Notes: a model not told the origin generated them from the letters alone. A stretch of DNA of 64,000 bases from Nocardia asteroides (GCF_021183625.1 NZ_CP089214.1:2294001-2358000); one strand, 5' to 3'; positions 35,722 through 45,176 are shown, counted from the stretch's first letter. Program-made: numbers and translations.

Positions 35722-37235
35722 CCTCCTCCGTCCCAGGGCAATTCACGCTGGTGCTGCACTCGCACCTGCCGTGGCTGGCCCATCACGGCCGCTGGCCGGT
35801 CGGCGAGGAGTGGCTCTACCAATCCTGGGCCGCCTCCTACATTCCGGTGCTCCGGGTACTGGAAGAGCTTGCCGCCGAGGGCCGTTCGAACCTGCTCAGC
35901 CTCGGCGTGACGCCGGTGCTCGCGGCCCAGCTGGACGACCCGCACTGCCTCGCGGGCATGCACCACTGGCTCGGCAACTGGCAGCTCCGGGCCGACGAGG
36001 CGGCGCTCGCGGGCAAGGTGGCGCTCGGCCGGTACGAGCACCGGCTGGCCACCGCCGCGCTCGCCGACTTCGAGACCCGCTGGCGGCACGGCGCCGCGCC
36101 GCTCTGGCGCTCCCTGGCCGAGGCCGGGACGGTGGAGCTGCTCGGCGGCCCGCTGGCGCACCCCTTCCAGCCGCTGCTCGAGCCCCGGCTGCGCGCCTTC
36201 CAGCTGGACGAGGGGCTGGCCGACGCCCGGCTGCGCTGGGGGCACCGCCCCGCGGGCATCTGGGCGCCGGAGTGCGGCTTCACCCCGGGCATGGAGCGGG
36301 GGTACGCCACCGCCGGTGTGACGCATTTCATGGTCGACGGTCCTGCCCTGCGTGGCGACAGCAGCCTGGGCAGGCCGGTGCTCGACTCCGACGTGGTCGC
36401 GTTCGGGCGCGACCTGCCGGTCAGCTACCGGGTCTGGTCGCCCAAGTCCGGCTACCCCGGGCAGGCCGCCTATCGGGACTTCCACCACTACGACCACGGC
36501 ACCGGGCTGAAGCCGGCCCGGGTCACCGGCAAATCGGTGGCGGGGCCGGACAAGGCCCCCTACGACCCCGCGCTCGCGGCGGCCGCGATCGAGCGCGACG
36601 TGGCCGATTTCGTCGGCACCGTGCGCGAGCGGCTGATCGCGGAATCCGATCGGATCGGGCGCCCCGCGCTGGTGGTCGCCGCCTTCGACACCGAGCTTTT
36701 CGGACATTGGTGGCACGAGGGGCCGCAGTGGCTGGCCGGTGTGCTGCGCGCGCTGCCGGAGGCGGGGGTGACCGTCGGGACGCTGGCCGGCGCGCGGGCG
36801 AACGGCTACGTCGGGGCGCCGGTCGAACTCGCCGATTCGTCCTGGGGATCGGGCAAGGACTGGCGGGTCTGGGCCGGTGAGCAGGTGCAGGACCTGGTCG
36901 AGTTGAACGCCGACGTGGTCCGGCTCACGCTCGACACGCTGGACAAACTGCATGCCGGGCGCGGCGAGCACGGGCTGCGCGACCGGGTCGCCGACCAGCT
37001 GGTGCGCGAGGCGATCCTGACCGTCTCCAGCGACTGGGCGTTCATGGTCAGCAAGGACTCCGCGGCGGGGTACGCGCGGGAGCGGGCGCACCGGCACGCG
37101 CACGCCGTCCGGGAGATCGCGGGGGCCGCCACCGCGGGCCAGCTCGCCAAAGCCGACCGGTTGGCGGCAGGATGGAACGTGGCCGACGGGCTCTTCCCCG
37201 CTCTCGACGCGCGACGCCTGGCCGGCCGGGCCTAG
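35718..37235 (+). CDS. GH57 alpha-glucan branching enzyme (Rv3031-like)
   Basis: 505 aa. GH57 motifs: LVLHSHLPWL at the start, IWAPECGFTPGMERGY with the probable nucleophile Glu, and VVAAFDTELFGHWWHEGPQW with the acid/base Asp; a helical C-terminal domain ends the protein. This family forms alpha-1,6 branches in alpha-glucans. Start GTG 35718 overlaps the methyltransferase stop, and a glycosyltransferase follows 10 bp downstream, the Rv3030-3031-3032 order of the MGLP cluster. Confidence 0.88.
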   Translation: MTSSVPGQFTLVLHSHLPWLAHHGRWPVGEEWLYQSWAASYIPVLRVLEELAAEGRSNLLSLGVTPVLAAQLDDPHCLAGMHHWLGNWQLRADEAALAGKVALGRYEHRLATAALADFETRWRHGAAPLWRSLAEAGTVELLGGPLAHPFQPLLEPRLRAFQLDEGLADARLRWGHRPAGIWAPECGFTPGMERGYATAGVTHFMVDGPALRGDSSLGRPVLDSDVVAFGRDLPVSYRVWSPKSGYPGQAAYRDFHHYDHGTGLKPARVTGKSVAGPDKAPYDPALAAAAIERDVADFVGTVRERLIAESDRIGRPALVVAAFDTELFGHWWHEGPQWLAGVLRALPEAGVTVGTLAGARANGYVGAPVELADSSWGSGKDWRVWAGEQVQDLVELNADVVRLTLDTLDKLHAGRGEHGLRDRVADQLVREAILTVSSDWAFMVSKDSAAGYARERAHRHAHAVREIAGAATAGQLAKADRLAAGWNVADGLFPALDARRLAGRA

Positions 37236-37245
37236 AAGGACGCAT

Positions 37246-38499
37246 ATGAAGATCTTGATGGTGTCGTGGGAGTACCCGCCGGTGGTCGTCGGCGGGCTCG
37301 GCAGGCACGTGCACCACCTGGCGGTCGAGCTGGCCGCCGCGGGCCACGAGGTGGTCGTGCTCTCCCGCCGCCCCACCGGCACCGACGCCACCAGCCACCC
37401 CACGCACTCCTTCGTCGCCGAGGGCGTCCTCGTGGTCGCGGTCGCGGAGGACCCGCCGAGCTTCGACTTCGGCACCGACATGCTGGCCTGGACGCTGGCC
37501 ATGGGGCACGCCATGGTGCGCGCCGGGCTCGCGCTGCACAAGCCGGGCATCGGCGAGGGCTGGGTGCCGGACGTGGTGCACGCACACGACTGGCTGGTCG
37601 CGCACCCGGCCGTCGCGCTGGCCGAGTTCTACGACGTCCCGCTGGTGAGCACGCTGCACGCCACCGAGGCGGGCAGGCACAGCGGCTGGGTCGCGGGCCG
37701 GGTGAACAAGCAGGTGCACTCGGTGGAGTGGTGGCTGGCGAACGAGTCGGACGCGCTCATCACCTGCTCGGGCTCGATGCAGGACGAGGTGGAGCGGCTG
37801 TACGGGCCGGAGCTGCCGCCGGTCACGGTCATCCGCAACGGCATCGACGTGGCGGCCTGGCAGTTCCGCGCCCGCGCGCCGCGCACCGGCCCGCCCCGGC
37901 TGCTCTACGTCGGGCGGCTGGAGTACGAGAAGGGCGTGCAGGACGCCATCGCCGCGCTGCCCCGGATCCGCCGCGCGCACCCGGGCACCACGCTCACCGT
38001 TGCGGGCATCGGCACCCAGTTCGAGTGGCTGCGCGAGCGGGCGCGGGTGCACCGGGTGGCGCGCGCGGTCAGCTTCGCCGGGCAGCTCGGGCACCAGGAG
38101 CTGCTCGGCTGGCTGCACGGCGCGGACGCCATCGTGCTGCCCAGCCGCTACGAGCCGTTCGGCATCGTGGCGCTGGAGGCCGCCGCGGCGGGCATTCCGC
38201 TGATCGCCTCCAGCGCGGGCGGGCTCGGCGAGGCGGTTCTCGACGGCGTCACCGGCGCCTCCTTCGAACCCGCCGACGTGGACGGCCTGGTCGACGCGGT
38301 GCGGGCGGTGCTGGACGATCCGGCCACCGCGCAGAGCCGCGCCGTCGCGGCCAGGGAGCGGCTCACCGCCGACTTCGCCTGGGACGTGGTGGCGGCCGAG
38401 ACCGCGCGGGTCTACGCCGCGGCCAAGCGCCGGGTGCGGATTCCGCTGGGCCGCCCCTCGATCGTGGAGCGGCCGCTGCCGGAGCGCGACCCGGAGTAG
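37246..38499 (+). CDS. GT4-type alpha-glucosyltransferase (Rv3032-like)
   Basis: 417 aa two-domain GT-B enzyme. N-domain MKILMVSWEYPPVVVGGLGR with the GGLGRHVHH acceptor loop as in glycogen synthases; C-domain LLYVGRLEYEKGVQDAIAAL and donor-binding LPSRYEPFGIVALEAAAAGI with the E-x7-E pair. By synteny it is Rv3032, the enzyme proposed to elongate the alpha-1,4-glucan chain of MGLP. The start follows an AGAAGGA ribosome site. Cytoplasmic. Confidence 0.9.
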   Translation: MKILMVSWEYPPVVVGGLGRHVHHLAVELAAAGHEVVVLSRRPTGTDATSHPTHSFVAEGVLVVAVAEDPPSFDFGTDMLAWTLAMGHAMVRAGLALHKPGIGEGWVPDVVHAHDWLVAHPAVALAEFYDVPLVSTLHATEAGRHSGWVAGRVNKQVHSVEWWLANESDALITCSGSMQDEVERLYGPELPPVTVIRNGIDVAAWQFRARAPRTGPPRLLYVGRLEYEKGVQDAIAALPRIRRAHPGTTLTVAGIGTQFEWLRERARVHRVARAVSFAGQLGHQELLGWLHGADAIVLPSRYEPFGIVALEAAAAGIPLIASSAGGLGEAVLDGVTGASFEPADVDGLVDAVRAVLDDPATAQSRAVAARERLTADFAWDVVAAETARVYAAAKRRVRIPLGRPSIVERPLPERDPE

Positions 38500-38502
38500 C
38501 GG

Positions 38503-39042
38503 CTAGGACTCCATCTTCTTCACGATGCGCTGCACCGTGAGCCAGGTGCGGGTAGTGATGTCCTTGCCGTACGCCTTCTCCAGCCAGACCATGAAGTCCG
38601 GGGTCTTGCCCGGCTCGCTGTTGTCGATCACGGCGAGGAAGGCGCGGGCCTGCGCGTCGTACCCGATCACCTCGGTGCGCGGGTCGTCCAGCTCGGGGAG
38701 CTCGGTGGTCGCGCCGTGCTTGAAGAAGGTGGCGATGAGGTAGCTGCCGCGGCCGTGCTCGCGGCCTTCGAAGGGGTCGCGGTCGAGCAGCGTGCGGAGC
38801 TCGGCGTGGCTGCGCACGATGGTGCCGCCGCCGATGCCGAGCTCGGCGCGCAGCGCCTCCTGGATCCGCTCCTCCAGCGCGGGCACGTCGTCGTCGGCGG
38901 TATCGAAGACGATATTGCCGCTGGCAAGCACCGAGCCGACCTTCGTGTGGCCGAGACCCTCGAACACGCCGCGGAGCTTGTCGTTGGCCATGTTCTTGTT
39001 GCTCGGCATGATGCCGCGGAGCAGGGCGGCGTAGGTGGTCAT
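38503..39042 (-). CDS. DUF1697-family protein
   Basis: 179 aa. Begins TTYAALLRGIMPSNKNMAND, then LRGVFEGLGHTKVGSVLASG and NIVFDT, the hallmark of DUF1697, a small family of unknown function. It converges on the glycosyltransferase gene with a 3-bp gap, and ATG 39042 overlaps the stop of the acetyltransferase gene (ATGA), so it is coupled to the MGLP cluster. The M. tuberculosis cluster has no such gene here as I recall it. Confidence 0.85.
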   Translation of the reverse strand: MTTYAALLRGIMPSNKNMANDKLRGVFEGLGHTKVGSVLASGNIVFDTADDDVPALEERIQEALRAELGIGGGTIVRSHAELRTLLDRDPFEGREHGRGSYLIATFFKHGATTELPELDDPRTEVIGYDAQARAFLAVIDNSEPGKTPDFMVWLEKAYGKDITTRTWLTVQRIVKKMES

Positions 39043-39791
39043 GCGGCGCCGCCGCCGACCCCGCTCTTCTTGCGCTCGATATCGGCCAGCGCGGCCAGGT
39101 ACTTCTCCCGCTCGGCGGCGCCCGCCTCCCAGGTGACCTTGCGGTTCTTCACGACCCGGGCCGGGGCGCCGACGGCGATGCTGTAATCCGGGATGTCGCC
39201 CCTGACCACCGCGTGCGCGCCGAGCACGCAGCCGCGGCCGACCCTGGTCTCGCGCAGCACGGTGACCTTGGCGGCGATCCAGGTGTCCGGGCCGATCCGC
39301 ACCGGGCTCTTGACGATGCCCTGGTCCTTGATCGGCAGCGTGATGTCGTCCATCCGGTGGTCGAAATCGGTGATGTAGCACCAGTCGGCGACCAGGGTGG
39401 ACTCGCCGATCTCGATGTCGAGATAGGTGTTGACCACGTTGTCCTTGCCGAACACCACCTTGTCGCCGATGCGCAGCGAGCCCTCGTGGCAGCGGATGGC
39501 GTTGCCGTCGCCGATGTGCACCCAGCGGCCGATCTCCAGCCGGCCCAGCTCGGGGGTCGCGTGGATCTCCACCCCCTTGCCGAGGAACACCATGCCGCGC
39601 AGCACGACGTGCGGATTGGCCGCCTTGAACTTGAACAGCCGGTAGTAGCGCACCAGGTACCAGGGCGTGTACGCCCGGTTGGCGAGCACCCAGCGCAGCG
39701 AGGCCAGGGTCAGGAACCTGGCCTGTTTCGGATCGCGGCGCCGCGATCCCCGCCAGCGCGAGTGCAGCGGCGCGCCCCACATGCTCGTCAC
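39039..39791 (-). CDS. Left-handed beta-helix acetyltransferase (Rv3034c-like)
   Basis: 250 aa with hexapeptide repeats across about 55-205 (IGRWVHIGDGNAIRCHEGSL and RIGDKVVFGKDNVVNTYLDI), ending VLGAHAVVRGDIPDYSIAVG and APARVVKNRK, as in maltose/galactoside O-acetyltransferases. The catalytic His is probably the one in the HRMDDITLP loop. By synteny it is Rv3034c, proposed to add acetyl or other short acyl groups to MGLP. Coupled to the DUF1697 gene downstream. Confidence 0.85.
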   Translation of the reverse strand: MTSMWGAPLHSRWRGSRRRDPKQARFLTLASLRWVLANRAYTPWYLVRYYRLFKFKAANPHVVLRGMVFLGKGVEIHATPELGRLEIGRWVHIGDGNAIRCHEGSLRIGDKVVFGKDNVVNTYLDIEIGESTLVADWCYITDFDHRMDDITLPIKDQGIVKSPVRIGPDTWIAAKVTVLRETRVGRGCVLGAHAVVRGDIPDYSIAVGAPARVVKNRKVTWEAGAAEREKYLAALADIERKKSGVGGGAA

Positions 39792-39887
39792 GAAGTCTCC
39801 TCCGTCGATCGGTCTTCGGATACCACAGACTAGTCTTGCCCTCGGCCGGTCTCGGCGCCGGCAACGACCACGAGGGGAGAGCAGCAG

Positions 39888-41273
39888 GTGCGAAGCGGCG
39901 GTGCACGTTCGGCGTCCCGGTGGGCGGCTCCCGCTCCGCGCCCGCGTTCGGGCGCAGCCACGCTACCCGCGGCTCCCGGCGCCCGCCGCGCGACGGCGCT
40001 CGCCGCCGCGGCGCTGGCCTGCCTCGCGCTCACCGCCTGCGGCACCGACGTCGACGACATCACGCAGGGCCCCGGCTTCGGCTGGACGGCCGCGCACAAC
40101 GACGGCCGCAACAGCGGCACCACCGCGGTCGAGGGCTCGCGCCAGCTCGGCCCGGCCTGGCAGCGCCCGCTCGGCGGGCCGGTGGCCGCGCCGGTGACGG
40201 TGGGGTCGCAGGGGCAGATGTTCGTCACCACCCGGACCGCCAACTGCGCGATCTACTCGTTCCAGATGAGCGGCCGCAAGCGCTTCTGCAACCAGCTCGG
40301 CCCGAACGCGATCGCCGCGCCCACGCTGCTCGATTCGGCCAACAATGTCTACGTCGGCGACGACAGCGGCGTGAACTCGGACAATTTCCTCGGCCAGCCG
40401 CGCTGGCGCACCCCGGTCGCCGGGGTGCCGGTGACCATGCAGTTCACCGGCGACGGCCACGTCCTCTCGATCACCCAGACCGGCCAGGTGGACGTGCTGG
40501 AGCGGCAGACCGGCAAGCGCATGGTGCCCACCGCGCAGCTGCTCGGCGAACCGGACTTCCTGCGCGCCCCCGACCTCACCTGGCCCGCCGCCGGGCAGGG
40601 GCTGGACGACTGCGCCACCGGCGGCCCGCGCTGCGCCGTCTCCACCCAGGCGGCGGTGGACGGCGCGAGCGGGCGGATCTACGCGACGGTGTGGGAGCCG
40701 GGCCGCCCGGCCGCGGCGCTGGTGGCGCTGCGCTACACCGGCGACCGGATCGAGCGGCTGTGGAGCGCCGAGCTGCTCACCGACGGCGCCGCCGCCGGGC
40801 CGACCGTCTCCGCCGACGGCGGCACCGTCTACGTGGGCGACAACAGCGGCAGGCTGCTCGCCCTCGATACCGCCGACGGCCGCACCCGCTGGGCGCACGA
40901 GCTGGGCTGGGCCCCGCGCGGCGGGCTCTCGGTCGACGCCGACGGGCTGCTCGTCCCGGCCGGCGACGACGGCTACCTGCTCGCCCTGCGGGACACCGGC
41001 GACGCCGTCGAGACCGTCTGGGAGCGCAAGGATCTGGCGCTGCGCGGCACCCCGGTGCAGACCGCGGGCGGCACCGGCTACACGGTGGCCGCGATCGGCG
41101 ACGGGCTCACCCTCATCACCTTCGACACCGAGACCGGCGCGACCGTCGATTCCGACGTGCTGACAGATGCGCAGGGCACGACCACCGGCACCGCGGTCGG
41201 GCCGAAGGGCGAGGTGGTGACGGCGACCAGGATCGGCGAGCTGTTCGTCTTCACGCCGGTGTCGCAGGGGTAG
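39888..41273 (+). CDS. PQQ-like beta-propeller lipoprotein (Rv3035-like)
   Basis: 461 aa. A long Arg/Pro/Ala-rich cytoplasmic lead (about 34 aa) is followed by a lipoprotein signal ending LACLALTACG, so Cys51 is probably lipidated. The rest is an eight-bladed WD/PQQ-type propeller: GGTVYVGDNSGRLLALDTAD, GDDGYLLALRDTGDAVETVW. Probably an extracytoplasmic scaffold. GTG 39888 start. Its end overlaps the convergent next gene by 23 bp. Confidence 0.8.
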   Translation: MRSGGARSASRWAAPAPRPRSGAATLPAAPGARRATALAAAALACLALTACGTDVDDITQGPGFGWTAAHNDGRNSGTTAVEGSRQLGPAWQRPLGGPVAAPVTVGSQGQMFVTTRTANCAIYSFQMSGRKRFCNQLGPNAIAAPTLLDSANNVYVGDDSGVNSDNFLGQPRWRTPVAGVPVTMQFTGDGHVLSITQTGQVDVLERQTGKRMVPTAQLLGEPDFLRAPDLTWPAAGQGLDDCATGGPRCAVSTQAAVDGASGRIYATVWEPGRPAAALVALRYTGDRIERLWSAELLTDGAAAGPTVSADGGTVYVGDNSGRLLALDTADGRTRWAHELGWAPRGGLSVDADGLLVPAGDDGYLLALRDTGDAVETVWERKDLALRGTPVQTAGGTGYTVAAIGDGLTLITFDTETGATVDSDVLTDAQGTTTGTAVGPKGEVVTATRIGELFVFTPVSQG

Positions 41274-42519
41274 CGCTACACAGGAAGACCGCGGCGGCGC
41301 GGCCGATCCTGGTGACCACCAGGGTATAGGGGGTGCGGCCGCTCGGGGCCAGGGTGCGGCGCAGGCGGTCCGGGTCGAGGTCGACGCCGCGGACCAGGAT
41401 CTCCAGGGGGCCGCAGTCGCGGCGGCGCAGTTCGGCGCGGAGGGGTTTCTCGCGCAGTTCGAAGCGGTCGATGACGCGGAAGCCGCGGGTGCCCGGCGGG
41501 ACGGTGTCGCCGGTCAGGTAGGCGATCCGGGGGTCGAGCTGCCAGAGCTCGTGCCGGGCGGCGTACTGCCTGACCAGCCCGGCTCGGACCACGGCGCCGT
41601 CCGGGTCGACGATCCAGGCGCCGGGGTCGCGCTCGGGGATGTCGTCCGGGTCGGCGTCGGTGAGGGTGCTCGCCGGCTGCCCGGTCCGGAGCACCGTGGC
41701 GCGGCGCGTGATCCCCGGTTCGGTGAGCCCAGGCGACCAGAGGCAGGCTTCGCGGACGCCGCCGTCCAGCGAGACCAGTTCGATCTCGCCGGGCCAGTCC
41801 AGGCGGGCGAAGTCGAGGCCGGGGGCGCACTTCACGACCAGGTCGCGGCCCGCGTAGGCGATCAGCAGCTCCGGTAGCGGCGGTTGCAGTGCCGCGGGGT
41901 CGTGCGTCCGCTTCCCGCCCGCCCGCCGCCCCGGATCGGCCACGATCACGGTGTCGCGGCTGCACGGAACCAGCGCGTCCGCGCGGACGAGCGCCACCGG
42001 CCCGAGTGCCGGGCGAGCCGCCTCGGCCGCTCGCTCCGCAGCGGTGCCCGCCCCGCGGACACCGTCCCCGGCCGCTCCGGGCGGAGTCTCGGCCGTGGCG
42101 GCGAGGTTGTGCGCCGCCATGTCGAGGCGCACCGGGTCGAGATCGCTGCCGAGGACGGTGGGACAGCACCGCGCGAGGGCGGCGAGTTCGCCGCCGATCG
42201 AGCAGGTGACGTCGTGCACCGCGCGCCCGGCGAGCCGGGCCGCCCGATGCCGGGCGACGGCGCTCGGCGTCGCCTGCTGCAGCGCGTCGTCGGTGAACAG
42301 CCACTCCCCCGCGCCGTCCAGCTTGACGGCGGCGCGCCGCCGCAGCCGCACCGTCTCCACCAGCGCCGCGGCCGCCGCACCGTGCGCCCGCCTGACCCGG
42401 CCGAGATCGGCTAGCAGCGACCCGTCGGTGAGCGGCAACCCGTCCGTCTCGGCCAGCGCCGCACGCCCGGCCGCGCTCGCCAGGAACGCGATATCCGAGC
42501 GCGCGAAGGAGTATCCCAA
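41251..42519 (-). CDS. THUMP-like class I methyltransferase (Rv3037c-like)
   Basis: 422 aa. N-terminal helical part (to about 95), a Rossmann SAM domain with AVHDVTCSIGGELAALAR, VLGSDLDPVRLDMAAHNLAA and VIVADPGRRAGGKR, then a C-terminal THUMP-like domain (YTLVVTRIGRAAAVFLC). The family is probably an RNA or nucleic-acid methyltransferase; Rv3037c has also been mentioned with the MGLP cluster, which fits gene position only. The start is TTG 42519, immediately after the stop of the upstream gene; no better start is visible. Confidence 0.75.
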   Translation of the reverse strand: MGYSFARSDIAFLASAAGRAALAETDGLPLTDGSLLADLGRVRRAHGAAAAALVETVRLRRRAAVKLDGAGEWLFTDDALQQATPSAVARHRAARLAGRAVHDVTCSIGGELAALARCCPTVLGSDLDPVRLDMAAHNLAATAETPPGAAGDGVRGAGTAAERAAEAARPALGPVALVRADALVPCSRDTVIVADPGRRAGGKRTHDPAALQPPLPELLIAYAGRDLVVKCAPGLDFARLDWPGEIELVSLDGGVREACLWSPGLTEPGITRRATVLRTGQPASTLTDADPDDIPERDPGAWIVDPDGAVVRAGLVRQYAARHELWQLDPRIAYLTGDTVPPGTRGFRVIDRFELREKPLRAELRRRDCGPLEILVRGVDLDPDRLRRTLAPSGRTPYTLVVTRIGRAAAVFLCSATPATPA

Positions 42520-43497
42520 CTACTGGGCCGGTGCGCCCGGCTTCACACCGGTGATCATGGCGTTGTAGAAGAAACGCCGCGGCACGATCCGGTGCAGCAC
42601 CTTCTCGTCCAGCGCGCTCAGCTTGAGCCACGCCTTGTACTGGAACAACCGGTACCGCATGGTGAGCTTCTCGTCCGGCACGGCCGCCTCGAAGGTGCGC
42701 ACCGGCCAGCCCCAGAGCGCCGCCGCGAACTCCTCGGTATGTGCGAGCGCGTCCACCGCGCCCGCCCGGCGGGCGATGGCCTCCAGCTCGCTCGGCTCGA
42801 AGGTGTGCAGGTCGACAACGGCCTCCAGCGCCGCGGCCCGCGACGACTCGTCCAGTTCGGACTGCGGGCGCCGCCAGCCCGCGAGCGCGGGCAGCTTGGT
42901 GATCGTGGTGGTGATCTTCCAGGTGATCCGGCCGAGCCAGCGGGCGTAGAAGTTGCCCGCGGTGGTCGGCTCGCCGGCGAAGACGAAGCGGCCGCCCGGC
43001 TTGAGCACCCGCAGGCACTCCTTCAGCGCCAGCTCCACGTCGGGGATGTGGTGCAGCACGGCGTGCCCGACCACCAGGTCGAAGGTGTCGTCCTCGTACG
43101 GGATGGTCTCGGCGTCGGCCACCCGGCCGTCCACGTCGAGCCCCAGGTGCTCCGCGTTGCGCAGCGCGACCTTCACCATGCCCGGCGAGAGGTCGGTGAC
43201 CGAGCCGCTCTTGGCGATCCCGCCCTGCATCAGGTTCAGCAGGAAGAAGCCGGTGCCGCAGCCGAGCTCGAGGGCGCGGCCGTAGGGCAGCTCGACCCGG
43301 CCCGCCGCGAGGTCGAAGCGGCCGCGCGCGTAGTCGATACACCGCTCGTCGTAGGAGATCGACCACTTGTCGTCGTAGGTCTCCGCTTCCCAGTCGTGGT
43401 AGAGGACCTGGGCGAGCTTGTTGTTCCCCCGTGCGGCTTCCACTTCGGCCTCGGTGGCGTGTGGGTTCGGCGCGGGGTCGTCGGGGCGTACCGTCAT
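42520..43497 (-). CDS. SAM-dependent methyltransferase (Rv3038c-like)
   Basis: 325 aa. Motif I GRALELGCGTGFFLLNLMQG, motif II DLVVGHAVLHHIPDVELALK, then VLKPGGRFVFAGEPTTAGNF. A long C-terminal segment (about 200-325) with an amphipathic helix and KLTMRYRLFQYKAWLKLSAL has no known fold. ATG 43497 start; its stop is directly followed by the next gene's TTG. Substrate unknown; lipid or polyketide methylation would suit the context. Confidence 0.82.
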   Translation of the reverse strand: MTVRPDDPAPNPHATEAEVEAARGNNKLAQVLYHDWEAETYDDKWSISYDERCIDYARGRFDLAAGRVELPYGRALELGCGTGFFLLNLMQGGIAKSGSVTDLSPGMVKVALRNAEHLGLDVDGRVADAETIPYEDDTFDLVVGHAVLHHIPDVELALKECLRVLKPGGRFVFAGEPTTAGNFYARWLGRITWKITTTITKLPALAGWRRPQSELDESSRAAALEAVVDLHTFEPSELEAIARRAGAVDALAHTEEFAAALWGWPVRTFEAAVPDEKLTMRYRLFQYKAWLKLSALDEKVLHRIVPRRFFYNAMITGVKPGAPAQ

Positions 43498-43508
43498 GAG
43501 TTCAGAGC

Positions 43509-44291
43509 CTACCGTCCGGTTCCCGGTACCTGGTTCGGGCCGTCCGCCGCGTACGCGCCCGCGGCCCGCTGCGGCTCCCCGGTTTGCGCGAGCCCGATCC
43601 ACGCCGAGATCGCGTGCGCGGAGTGCTGCGCCGGTGCCTCCAGCACCGACTTGGCGGCGGCCACCGCCGCGCCGGGCAGCCCGACGAAGCGCGCGGCCCA
43701 GCGGTGCGCGGCGTCGTAGACGTCGTCCGGGGCAACGACCTCGTCCACCAGCCCCAGCCGCAGCGCCTCCTCGGCTTCCACGTAGCGCCCGCTGTAGACG
43801 AGGTCGCGGGCGGTGCGCAGCCCGACCGTCCGGATCAACCGGTCCATCCCGGCCGTCGGGACGGTGCCGCGGTGAATCTGCGGCAGCCCAAGCTTGACGT
43901 TGTCGCCGACGATCCGGCGGTCCGCGCCGAGCGCCAGCTCCAGCGCGCCGCCGAGGCAGTAGCCGGTGATGGCGGCGACCGTCGGGCACGGCAGCGGCGA
44001 CAGGCAGTCCAGGTGCCGGGCGTGGTCGCTCGCCAGCGCGGTCGCCTGGTCCGGGCTCCAGGTCGCGATCTCGGCCAGGTCGTCGCCCGCGCTGAAGATC
44101 CGCTCGTCGCCGTAGACGACCAGCGCCGCCACCCGCTCGTTCTTCCCCACCCGCCGCGCCGCCAGCGCGATCTCGCGGGCCAGCTGCAGGGTGATCAGGT
44201 TGGCCGGGGGGCGGGAGAACCGCAGCACCGCGACCCCGCGCTGCTCCGGCAGCTCCAGGGTGGTGAACTCCGCGGGCGTGTTGTTCGACAT
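43509..44291 (-). CDS. Enoyl-CoA hydratase/isomerase (EchA17-like)
   Basis: 260 aa crotonase-fold enzyme. AALVVYGDERIFSAGDDLAE gives the first oxyanion-hole loop, ITGYCLGGALELALGADRRI the second, and GLPQIHRGTVPTAGMDRLIR follows. Position 134-equivalent Glu is not in the usual place (RGTVPTAG instead of GxxPxxGG with Glu), so hydratase activity is uncertain; isomerase or other crotonase chemistry is possible. Gene order matches echA17 of M. tuberculosis. Confidence 0.88.
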   Translation of the reverse strand: MSNNTPAEFTTLELPEQRGVAVLRFSRPPANLITLQLAREIALAARRVGKNERVAALVVYGDERIFSAGDDLAEIATWSPDQATALASDHARHLDCLSPLPCPTVAAITGYCLGGALELALGADRRIVGDNVKLGLPQIHRGTVPTAGMDRLIRTVGLRTARDLVYSGRYVEAEEALRLGLVDEVVAPDDVYDAAHRWAARFVGLPGAAVAAAKSVLEAPAQHSAHAISAWIGLAQTGEPQRAAGAYAADGPNQVPGTGR

Positions 44292-44322
44292 GGCTGGCGA
44301 GATTACCCGGCCGAACTCCCGG

Positions 44323-45147
44323 TCAGCGCGCCGAGCCGCGCAGCTCCATGGGGTTCGGCAGGTCGGCGAAGTACCGTTCGTGCTCCGGGAATTCGAGCAC
44401 CGTGCGGCCGCCCGGGTGCAGCACCACCGGCTCGATCGGCTCGATCACCGGCTGCGCGGCGAGCACCGCGGCGGTGTCCGGGTACCGCTCGATCGCCACC
44501 AGCTGCGACCAGGTGGGCGGGAGCAGCACGTCCTGCCCGGCGCGCCAGCGCGCCAGCGCCTCGGCCGGGGTGCGCCAGTGCACCAGATCGGCCTCGGAGG
44601 TGGCGCCGTCCGCGCGCTGCCCCGCGGGCAGCACCGCGACGAAGAAGCGGGTGTCGTAGCGGCGGCGCTCGATGACCGGGGTGACCCAGTTGGCCCATGG
44701 CCGCAGCAGGTCGGCGCGGAGTACGAGGCCGGTCTCGGCAAGGAAGGCGGCCAGCGAGGTCTCCCGCGACTCCAGTGCGTGTCTGGCGTCGCGGTACTCG
44801 GTGGTGTCGGAGACGACGGTCTCGGCGGTGGGGCCCGCGAGCAGCACGCCGCACTCCTCGAACGTCTCCCTGACGGCCGCGCAGACCAGCGCCTGGGCGC
44901 GCGGGCCGGTGGTGCCGAAGCGCTCGGCCCACCAGTCCGGGCCGGGCCCGGCCCAGGCGATCTCGGCGTCGGCGTCGGACGGGTCGACCCCGCCGCCGGG
45001 GAACACCGTCATCCCCGCGGCGAAATCCATGCCGGTCACCCGGCGCTGCAGGAAGACCTCGGGCCCGGCGGCGCCGTCGCGCACCAGCAGGACGGTCGAG
45101 GCGTCCCGCAGCGGGGCGACGGGCTCGGGATCGTTCGGCTCGCTCAC
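44323..45147 (-). CDS. NUDIX hydrolase (Rv3040c-like)
   Basis: 274 aa, larger than a minimal NUDIX domain. The Nudix box is split by an insertion: GMTVFPGGGVDPSDADAEI then AVRETFEECGVLL, giving GX5EX7REUXEEXGU-like spacing only after a long loop. The arrangement matches eukaryotic NUDT19/CoA-diphosphatase-like and actinobacterial relatives. GTG 45147 start. Substrate unknown, possibly CoA derivatives, which would suit its enoyl-CoA hydratase neighbour. Confidence 0.85.
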   Translation of the reverse strand: MSEPNDPEPVAPLRDASTVLLVRDGAAGPEVFLQRRVTGMDFAAGMTVFPGGGVDPSDADAEIAWAGPGPDWWAERFGTTGPRAQALVCAAVRETFEECGVLLAGPTAETVVSDTTEYRDARHALESRETSLAAFLAETGLVLRADLLRPWANWVTPVIERRRYDTRFFVAVLPAGQRADGATSEADLVHWRTPAEALARWRAGQDVLLPPTWSQLVAIERYPDTAAVLAAQPVIEPIEPVVLHPGGRTVLEFPEHERYFADLPNPMELRGSAR

Positions 45148-45176
45148 CGATTCACCCTAGCGCTTGTTCGGACGGG

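Noticed and set aside
35319..37550. 743-codon open frame antisense to the GH57 and glycosyltransferase genes
   Set aside because: The + strand frames have enzyme motifs and strong coding bias; this frame has none.
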